Source of the DNA: an uncultured Actinomyces sp.
GTDB lineage: Bacteria > Actinomycetota > Actinomycetes > Actinomycetales > Actinomycetaceae
NCBI GenBank assembly: GCA_938028585.1
Contig: CALIZH010000389.1
Location: 1 to 7,625, forward strand
Direction of reading: 5' to 3'
Length of the DNA: 7,625 bases
Under the pieces are notes generated by a model. That model worked only from the letters and a program-made list of their open reading frames with translations. It was not told the origin of the DNA and did not search any database. Position numbers and translations under genes: made by a program. Shown piece by piece: positions 1 through 4,360 of the stretch (positions within the stretch are counted from its first letter, which is position 1; every line of letters starts with the position of its first letter).

Positions 1-52
1 GTTAAGCACGCCGCCAGCGTTCGTCCTGAGCCAGGATCAAACTCTCCGAACA
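1..52 (-). rRNA. rrs: 16S rRNA gene, 5' end only (truncated by window edge)
   Basis: The minus strand contains the universal bacterial 16S start AGAGTTTGATCCTGGCTCAG at 45 down to 26, followed by GACGAACGCTGGCGGCGTGC and CTTAAC. This continuation is typical of Actinobacteria. Counting from the E. coli position-8 primer site puts the mature 5' end near 52; the exact processing site is inferred. The rest of the gene lies beyond the left edge. A dedicated promoter and leader lie immediately upstream (53-300), so this is the head of an rrn operon transcribed leftwards, away from tyrS. Confidence 0.97.
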
Positions 53-264
53 AAACTGTAAAAACAATAAGCCCGGAAAACCCACCACAAAGGCAGGCAA
101 TCCCAACCAAAAAAAATACTCAAAAACAAAAAACAGGCATAAAAACAAAAAACAAACACACTATCGAGTTCACAAACAACACCCCCACATTTGCAATTCA
201 CCCGAGGATGAATCTCAAAGGGGCTTTCGCGCTTTGCAACGTTTCCGTCGCCCTCAGCGCAACG
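53..264 (-). other. 16S rRNA precursor leader (U-rich, removed during processing)
   Basis: This stretch lies between the inferred rrn transcription start (about 7 nt after the -10 box) and the mature 16S 5' end, and has no plausible coding frame. Reading along the transcript, it holds a short hairpin (ATTCATC, loop CTCG, GGTGAAT, one G-U pair; plus-strand positions about 198-215), then a boxA-like block at 153-180. After that comes a very U-rich stretch at about 105-165 containing two 14-nt direct copies (plus-strand 122-135 and 141-154), then a G-rich segment leading into 16S. Leaders of this kind normally bind antitermination factors and pair with the 16S trailer for RNase III cleavage. The trailer is outside the window, so that pairing cannot be checked. 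Confidence 0.7.
153..180 (-). promoter_or_regulatory. boxA-like rRNA antitermination element
   Basis: On the minus strand this block reads GTTGTTTGTGAACTCGATAG and then TGTGTTTG. It resembles the conserved actinobacterial rRNA leader block (of the type TTTGAGAACTCAATAGTGTG), which contains the boxA where NusB/NusE (S10) nucleate antitermination complexes. It differs in a few bases, for example TTTGTGAAC rather than TTTGAGAAC. Its place between the promoter and 16S fits. Function is inferred from similarity and location. Confidence 0.55.
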
Positions 265-270
265 AGTTAT

Positions 271-300
271 AGATTAGGCCGCTGAGTGGCTCGCCGTCAA
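271..300 (-). promoter_or_regulatory. rRNA operon promoter (-35 TTGACG, -10 TAATCT)
   Basis: On the minus strand TTGACG (300-295) is separated by 18 nt from TAATCT (276-271), a good match to the housekeeping sigma pattern. An AT-rich stretch (about 301-313) lies directly upstream and could act as an UP element. The expected start site is near 264, giving a leader of about 210 nt before 16S. An overlapping TATAAC lies a few bases further down but would give too long a spacer (23 nt). The -35 box sits about 40 bp downstream of the tyrS stop codon. No second equally good rrn promoter was seen, though upstream ones inside tyrS cannot be excluded. Confidence 0.65.
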
Positions 301-340
301 ATCAAAACACTATGATGACGAGCACACCTCTCAGAGCAGC

Positions 341-1600
341 TTATCGGACAGCAACTACAGCAAGATTCCTACGACCCTTGCGGATCAGGACCAGGCCGCC
401 AGCAAGCAGGTCATCAGCGCTCAGAACTGCCTCTTCGTCCTCTACCTTGACCTTATTGACGTATGCTCCACCACCCGCAAGGGTACGACGCGCAGCACTG
501 CGTCCCTTTTCAAGGCCGGTTTCTACAAGAGCGTCAACAAGAGTCGCCCCCAACGGAAGTTCCGCGCGCGGGAGGTCACTGGTCGCCGCGGCCAGGGTCG
601 CCTCGTCAATCGACGAAAGATCACCGGTCCCCCACAGCGCCTCGGTCGCAGCCTGAACTCGCTCGAGTTCGTCTTGACCGTGGACCAATGCGGTGACACT
701 GGCAGCCAATGCCTTCTGCGCCGCACGCTGATGCGGACGCTCGGCAACCTCAACCTCTAGCGCCTCAATTTCTTCGCGCGAGAGGAATGTGAAGATCTTC
801 AGAAAACGAACCACATCATCATCAGCAACCTGCAACCAGAACTGATAGAAGGCGTAGGGGCTCATCATCTCAGGATCGAGCCAGATGGCACCGCCCTCGG
901 ACTTGCCAAACTTGGTTCCATCGGCCTTAGTAATAATGGGTGTCGTCATCACATGGGTATCGGCGCCTTCGATCTTATGAATCAGATCGACGCCGCCAAC
1001 CATATTGCCCCACTGGTCATTCCCGCCGGTCTCAAGGGTGCAACCATAGCGACGGAAAAGTTCAAGGTAGTCATTTGCCTGAAGGATCTGGTACGAGAAT
1101 TCCGTGTAGGAAATACCCTCGTCAGAGGCAATACGGCGCGCAACAATATCCTTGTTGAGCATGGTGCCAACACGGAAGTACTTACCGATCCCACGCAAGA
1201 GATCAATAGCGCTCATCTCTTGCGTCCAATCGAGGTTATTCACCATTCGCGCTGCTGCGGGTCCCTCGAAGTCAAGAAAACGAGAAATCTGCACACGCAA
1301 GCGATCCGCCCACCCCTGAACAACTTCAGTCGGCTGGAGTTGACGCTCACCACTTTGACGCGGATCGCCAATCTGGCCCGTTGCACCACCCACGAGTGCA
1401 AGCGGACGATGTCCCGCGAGTTGCAGGTGACGCATAACGATCAGCTGAACAAGGTGGCCGTGGTGAAGAGAAGGAGCTGTCGGATCATAACCGCAATAGA
1501 AAGTGACCGGGCCCTGCGCAAAGTGAGCACGAAGTGCATCAAGATCAGTGTGCTGAGCAATCAGACCACGCCATCGGAGGTCATCAATAATATCGGTCAC
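341..1600 (-). CDS. tyrS: Tyrosine--tRNA ligase (TyrRS)
   Basis: Class Ic aminoacyl-tRNA synthetase that activates tyrosine with ATP and charges tRNA-Tyr in the cytoplasm as a homodimer. With a GTG start at 1600 it has 419 residues, the usual bacterial length. The Rossmann catalytic domain carries the HIGH-type motif HHGH (residues 46-49), the tyrosine pocket Y35 and D39, the SYQILQANDY segment (Y170, Q174, D177), GGNDQWGN (192-199) and KFGKS (230-234, the KMSKS-type loop). A C-terminal S4-like RNA-binding domain spans about 348-419. The GTG start is preceded by AGAAGG with a 7-nt spacer. An upstream in-frame ATG at 1711 would add 37 unconserved residues and overlap the preceding gene, so I rejected it. 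The 85-nt gap after the ligase gene holds only a weak -10-like TACACT (1644-1639); no T-box leader was seen. No clear terminator follows the TAA stop. Confidence 0.97.
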   Translation of the reverse strand: MTDIIDDLRWRGLIAQHTDLDALRAHFAQGPVTFYCGYDPTAPSLHHGHLVQLIVMRHLQLAGHRPLALVGGATGQIGDPRQSGERQLQPTEVVQGWADRLRVQISRFLDFEGPAAARMVNNLDWTQEMSAIDLLRGIGKYFRVGTMLNKDIVARRIASDEGISYTEFSYQILQANDYLELFRRYGCTLETGGNDQWGNMVGGVDLIHKIEGADTHVMTTPIITKADGTKFGKSEGGAIWLDPEMMSPYAFYQFWLQVADDDVVRFLKIFTFLSREEIEALEVEVAERPHQRAAQKALAASVTALVHGQDELERVQAATEALWGTGDLSSIDEATLAAATSDLPRAELPLGATLVDALVETGLEKGRSAARRTLAGGGAYVNKVKVEDEEAVLSADDLLAGGLVLIRKGRRNLAVVAVR

Positions 1601-1607
1601 GGAAATA

Positions 1608-1613
1608 CCTTCT
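1608..1613 (-). promoter_or_regulatory. Ribosome binding site deciding the tyrS start
   Basis: AGAAGG on the minus strand lies 7 nt before the GTG at 1600. This supports GTG initiation at the residues VTDIIDDLRW, the usual TyrRS N-terminus region, over the longer reading frame from 1711. Confidence 0.75.
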
Positions 1614-1685
1614 TCTTGTTGGAATACGTGCGCAATACAGTGTACGGGAAAAGGCTCGCCATAAAGGACGCGTCTTAATTGTGTT

Positions 1686-3044
1686 TCACGAGGCCGCGGG
1701 TTGGCCTGCATCGCCAGCGGCAGCTAGCCGAGATGAGGCCTCGTCTCCACGTCGAGGCGGGTGAAAATCGATTGATTCTGCTCGAACCTTCAGCCAGGTA
1801 GCAAAAGCAACGAAAAGAACCCAGTTGCCCTCGGTGAGCAAACGAGACTCGGTGAATGACTGGACAAACATCGCGAGCATAAGAACAGCGGCGAGGACGG
1901 GGATCAGATCGCTCTCAAGATCACGAAGGGCAACACGGAAGATGCGAATCATGACCCACAACACCGCAAAGGCCAAGAGCATTAGCCCAACAATGCCAGT
2001 CTGGAATAGCGCTTCGATATAGGCGTTATGCGCCTGCATGGTTGGAGTACCGTCCGGACGGACAACAAGGTTCTTGAACAGAGGCAACCAGGGGGGCCAC
2101 ATCACAACCCATCCCCAACCAAGAAGGGGATGCTCGGTCCACAATTGCAAAAGCTTCGCCCAAATAACACCGCGCCCGGTCATATCAGAACTACGACCCA
2201 ATATCTCGGTTACCTGGTCCTTCATCACAACAGCAACCAGCAGGAAACTGGCCGCAGCGGTCAAAGCCACACGAACAGCGAAACGTCGCTCATAGAAACC
2301 GAGATGACGGATGATCAAAAGAAAGACGAGTGCACTGAGGGAAACCAGCATGGCAACAAACACCGTTGCCGAACCAGTGAGAATGAGAATGCCAACGCAG
2401 GCACACACCCACAGGAAATTTCGAATGTGCTGAGTCCGGTCCTGAATCCAGAAGACAAGCACACATAGAAGCAGTAAGAGCGCAATAAACGCTAAAGGAT
2501 TGCGGTTTCCCACGAAACCTTGAATCGGCCCTCCCCTAAACAGGGAGTCATTGATCCAGTAATAGAGCTCTGGAACTTCTTTCCAATGGCGCATATACAT
2601 GGGAGGAATTCGGTGACCAACGAAGAGCGAGACCCACAGCTCAAGAGCATATGACAGAACAATGACGATCTTCATCGCATCCATGAATACTTTCAGCATC
2701 TGTCGAAGCGGAAAAGCAATTGCTACAAGTACCCCCGCCGAGCTAGTCGCAAGAGTGATCAGAGCTGAGGCGAAAGTTTCAAGACGGTACTGGCTCCAAA
2801 TCACCGACAGACAGCAGAGCACGATGAAGGATGAAACAGACAGCGAAATCCTTCGTAGGGTCACGCGTCGTCCGGCAAGAAAAAACACGGCCCAGCATGC
2901 AAGCAACACCAAAACAGTGATGATGCCAAAACCGAGCCAACCGAAGGTGTTACGAACCCCTTGACCAGCAAAGGCCAAGAAGAAAATCGCGACCCCCGCA
3001 ATGGGCAGCAGCGACTCGGCTCGAGAGCTAACTGTTGTATTCAC
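1686..3044 (-). CDS. O-antigen ligase / Wzy-type polysaccharide polymerase-like membrane protein
   Basis: Polytopic membrane protein of 452 residues from a GTG at 3044, with about ten or more hydrophobic segments (for example about 13-28, 39-57, 68-79, 98-113, 125-143, 182-200, 211-245, 257-273, 350-370, 380-396, 406-418). A large hydrophilic stretch at about 283-345 fits the external loop of the Wzy_C family. It holds TGRGVIW (289-295) and the segment HNAYIEALFQTGIVG (339-353), which fits the WaaL-type pattern H[NSQ]x9GxxG exactly. Such proteins transfer or polymerise lipid-linked glycans on the outer face of the membrane. A Gram-positive actinobacterium lacks LPS, so a role in wall glycopolymer, capsule or glycoprotein assembly is more likely; the substrate is unknown. 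No glycosyltransferase or flippase gene lies beside it. The GTG start has GAGG 6 nt upstream; a TTG at 3092 is possible but abuts the argR terminator. The C-terminus is a short Ala/Arg-rich hydrophilic tail (about 421-452). Confidence 0.8.
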   Translation of the reverse strand: MNTTVSSRAESLLPIAGVAIFFLAFAGQGVRNTFGWLGFGIITVLVLLACWAVFFLAGRRVTLRRISLSVSSFIVLCCLSVIWSQYRLETFASALITLATSSAGVLVAIAFPLRQMLKVFMDAMKIVIVLSYALELWVSLFVGHRIPPMYMRHWKEVPELYYWINDSLFRGGPIQGFVGNRNPLAFIALLLLLCVLVFWIQDRTQHIRNFLWVCACVGILILTGSATVFVAMLVSLSALVFLLIIRHLGFYERRFAVRVALTAAASFLLVAVVMKDQVTEILGRSSDMTGRGVIWAKLLQLWTEHPLLGWGWVVMWPPWLPLFKNLVVRPDGTPTMQAHNAYIEALFQTGIVGLMLLAFAVLWVMIRIFRVALRDLESDLIPVLAAVLMLAMFVQSFTESRLLTEGNWVLFVAFATWLKVRAESIDFHPPRRGDEASSRLAAAGDAGQPAAS

Positions 3045-3050
3045 GCATGT

Positions 3051-3054
3051 CCTC
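3051..3054 (-). promoter_or_regulatory. Ribosome binding site for the ligase-like gene
   Basis: GAGG on the minus strand, within TTGAGGACATGC, lies 6 nt before the GTG at 3044. It supports this start over the TTG at 3092, whose own ribosome site would have to lie in the argR terminator stem. Confidence 0.55.
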
Positions 3055-3067
3055 AAGACAGAAAGAA

Positions 3068-3073
3068 ATTCTA
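3068..3073 (-). promoter_or_regulatory. Possible -10 box for the ligase-like gene
   Basis: TAGAAT on the minus strand lies about 24 nt upstream of the GTG at 3044 and just downstream of the argR terminator. It differs from TATAAT at one base. No convincing -35 was found at the right distance, so this is tentative. Some promoter is expected here because the preceding gene ends in two terminator-like hairpins. Confidence 0.25.
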
Positions 3074-3090
3074 GTAGGGAGAATAGCGGC

Positions 3091-3130
3091 AAGAAGCCGT
3101 GCCCGCTAGCGACAGGCTAGCGGGCACGGC
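3091..3130 (-). terminator. Strong hairpin terminator downstream of argR
   Basis: A perfect 15-bp inverted repeat (GCCGTGCCCGCTAGC at 3096-3110 and its complement at 3116-3130) surrounds a 5-nt loop (GACAG on plus). On the minus strand the stem is followed by TTCTT, a short U-rich tail. It lies 33 nt past the argR stop and separates argR from the ligase gene. GC-rich stems with weak U-tracts are common actinobacterial terminators. Confidence 0.8.
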
Positions 3131-3141
3131 TGTGTTTGATA

Positions 3142-3167
3142 AAAACCTAAGAATCGATCGTTCTTAG
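3142..3167 (-). terminator. AT-rich hairpin plus T-tract overlapping the argR stop codon
   Basis: On the minus strand CTAAGAA (3167-3161) pairs with TTCTTAG (3153-3147) around a 7-nt loop CGATCGA, followed by G and TTTTT (3145-3141). The left arm contains the argR TAA stop codon (3166-3164). The shape is that of a weak intrinsic terminator sitting directly before the stronger GC-rich hairpin. Activity is inferred from structure alone. Confidence 0.45.
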
Positions 3168-3679
3168 AGTGTGCTCGGGTGGGATCCTCCCCCAGCCAAG
3201 GATGTCAGGTAGTCCTGAGCATTAAGGGCGCCCTGAGCACTGGTGCAGATAATCAAGACGGTGTCGTCACCCGCAATCGTTCCAACAACGTCGTCAATGC
3301 GTGCAACATCGAGGGCAGAACCTAGAAGGTTCGCTGCTCCAACAAGAGTGCGCAAAACCAATTGATTTCCCACGCATGTTGAGGTGACAAGGAGAGTTTG
3401 AAGCCACCGCTGAAGGCGTTCAACACTGGCTTCAGCCTCATGAGACTGCGAACCATCAGCATTGGGAACCGAATAAATCAGCGCACCGCTGCGATCGCGC
3501 ATTTTTGTTGCGCGCATTTCCATGAGATCGCGAGAAAGGGTGGCCTGAGTGACTTCAATTCCCTGGCTTCCCAATGCGCTGCGAAGCTGTTCTTGTGAAC
3601 TAATGGTTTGGGAGACCAAAAGATTTCGAATCGCCGCGTGGCGGCCAGCCTTTGTCTGAGGTGTCGCTTCAGATGACAT
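3164..3679 (-). CDS. argR: Arginine repressor ArgR
   Basis: Arginine-dependent transcription factor of 171 residues, close to the family's usual length. An N-terminal winged-helix DNA-binding domain (about 10-73) includes SSQEQLRSAL and VTQATLSRDL (43-52), the recognition region. A C-terminal oligomerisation and arginine-binding domain (about 95-161) includes GAANLLGSALD (114-124) and GTIAGDDT (133-140), whose DD pair (138-139) corresponds to the arginine ligands in E. coli ArgR. The ATG at 3679 has AAGGGG 5 nt upstream; an overlapping TTG at 3682 is less likely. The gene stands alone between two hairpin terminators, so it is probably a single-gene transcript. An ARG-box-like palindrome at 3702-3715 suggests autoregulation. 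No arginine biosynthetic gene is present in the window, so its targets must lie elsewhere, for example a relocated arg cluster, arginine deiminase genes or transporters (inference). Confidence 0.95.
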   Translation of the reverse strand: MSSEATPQTKAGRHAAIRNLLVSQTISSQEQLRSALGSQGIEVTQATLSRDLMEMRATKMRDRSGALIYSVPNADGSQSHEAEASVERLQRWLQTLLVTSTCVGNQLVLRTLVGAANLLGSALDVARIDDVVGTIAGDDTVLIICTSAQGALNAQDYLTSLAGGGSHPSTL

Positions 3680-3701
3680 CAAAACCCCTTAACTACGTCC
3701 G

Positions 3702-3715
3702 TGAATCGACATTGA
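3702..3715. promoter_or_regulatory. ARG-box-like operator upstream of argR
   Basis: The plus strand reads TGAAT CGAC ATTGA. The known ArgR half-sites form TGAAT-N4-ATTCA, so nine of the ten arm positions match, though the centre is not AT-rich. The site lies 22 bp before the argR ATG and just upstream of the Shine-Dalgarno, between the gene and the preceding terminator. A weak -10-like TACACT lies at 3739-3734 on the minus strand. Autoregulation is inferred, not shown. Confidence 0.45.
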
Positions 3716-3744
3716 CTCCACTCCCGTTGCACCAGTGTAAGCGA

Positions 3745-3788
3745 GAAACGGGCCGTGTGCGAAAATCTTCGCGCACACGGCCCGTTTC
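3745..3788 (-). terminator. Hairpin terminator after the flavodoxin-like gene
   Basis: A perfect 17-bp inverted repeat (GAAACGGGCCGTGTGCG at 3745-3761 and its complement at 3772-3788) has a 10-nt loop. On the minus strand the stem ends in the run TTTC followed by TCGCTT. It lies 27 nt beyond the flavodoxin-like stop codon and likely ends the pheS-pheT-flavodoxin transcript before argR. Confidence 0.8.
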
Positions 3789-3815
3789 CTAAGCGATGCA
3801 GGAGTCAGCGATACC

Positions 3816-4307
3816 TCAGTCCTGCTTTAGTTGCTGTGCAATGGAGTCTGCCCACTGATCAATCGCATTCCAATCACGGAAATCGCCTTCAACAGCACCT
3901 GCAAGGCGAACAATCGCACGCTCGCGCAGTGACAGAATCGAAGGATCATATCGTCCAGCGAAAGAACGCAGTTCCTTTGCGTCGACACGGGTGAGCACAG
4001 GACCGATCCTGCTGGGATCTTGCGGAACATGCTTGGGAACACCATTCATACCGACGGAGAAGGCCCACACGGGTAGCTTATGAAGCTGCTGAGCAAAACG
4101 TTCCATAAAGTCGTGAGCTTCAGGCAGCCACTGGGTCATGTACACAGCAGATCCGCAGATCACCGCATCAAAACCATCAAGTGAGTCAACCTCTTCGGGA
4201 GACTTGCGGACAACCTCAAAGCCATCGCTGGTCAGACGGCGTGCAACCTCATCCGCAACTTCAATGGTTGCACCGTGATGTGAAGCCGCTGTTACTAAAA
4301 CCTTCAT
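3816..4307 (-). CDS. Flavodoxin-fold protein, HemG-like (Flavodoxin_5 type)
   Basis: 163-residue soluble protein. The N-terminus has a beta strand MKVLVTAAS followed by HHGATIEVADEVARRL (10-25), the FMN phosphate-binding loop plus first helix of flavodoxins. Later come DAVICGSAVYMTQWLPEAHDF (47-67) and WAFSVGMNG (81-89), which resemble the family that includes protoporphyrinogen IX dehydrogenase HemG and many actinobacterial 'flavodoxin domain' proteins. FMN-dependent electron transfer is likely; the actual substrate is unknown and no heme gene is nearby. The ATG at 4307 has AAGGAG 6 nt upstream. The gene starts 53 nt after the pheT stop with no terminator between, so it is probably cotranscribed with pheST. 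It is followed by a strong hairpin. Confidence 0.75.
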   Translation of the reverse strand: MKVLVTAASHHGATIEVADEVARRLTSDGFEVVRKSPEEVDSLDGFDAVICGSAVYMTQWLPEAHDFMERFAQQLHKLPVWAFSVGMNGVPKHVPQDPSRIGPVLTRVDAKELRSFAGRYDPSILSLRERAIVRLAGAVEGDFRDWNAIDQWADSIAQQLKQD

Positions 4308-4360
4308 TAACTACTCCTTCGCGCCAATAACCACATTAATCCTAGCAAGAGGAAACTTGA

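Noticed and set aside
182..216. Possible second rrn promoter or operator in the leader
   Set aside because: The ATTCA/TGAAT hairpin resembles an ARG-box arm pair, but the arms are too far apart (8 nt), and no -10/-35 pair with proper spacing was found; better explained as leader RNA structure.
312..656. 114-residue Arg/Ser/Ala-rich frame on the plus strand
   Set aside because: Composition is that of an antisense read of a GC-rich gene, and it overlaps the tyrS C-terminal domain.
953..1678. 241-residue open frame on the plus strand opposite tyrS
   Set aside because: It lies entirely antisense to a clear TyrRS, its translation looks like no family I know, and no convincing ribosome site was seen; it is a shadow of the real gene.
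1601..1685. T-box or attenuator leader in front of tyrS
   Set aside because: Only 85 nt are available, and there is no T-box core sequence, no specifier stem and no terminator/antiterminator pair.
1688..1744. 8-bp inverted repeat (ACGAGGCC / GGCCTCGT) at the end of the ligase gene
   Set aside because: The arms are 41 nt apart, inside coding sequence, with no T-tract; likely chance in GC-rich DNA rather than a terminator.
4308..4360. Promoter or terminator between pheT and the flavodoxin-like gene
   Set aside because: A TAGGAT could serve as a -10, but no -35 lies at a fitting distance, and the only hairpin (CAAG/CTTG) is 4 bp; not enough to call either.
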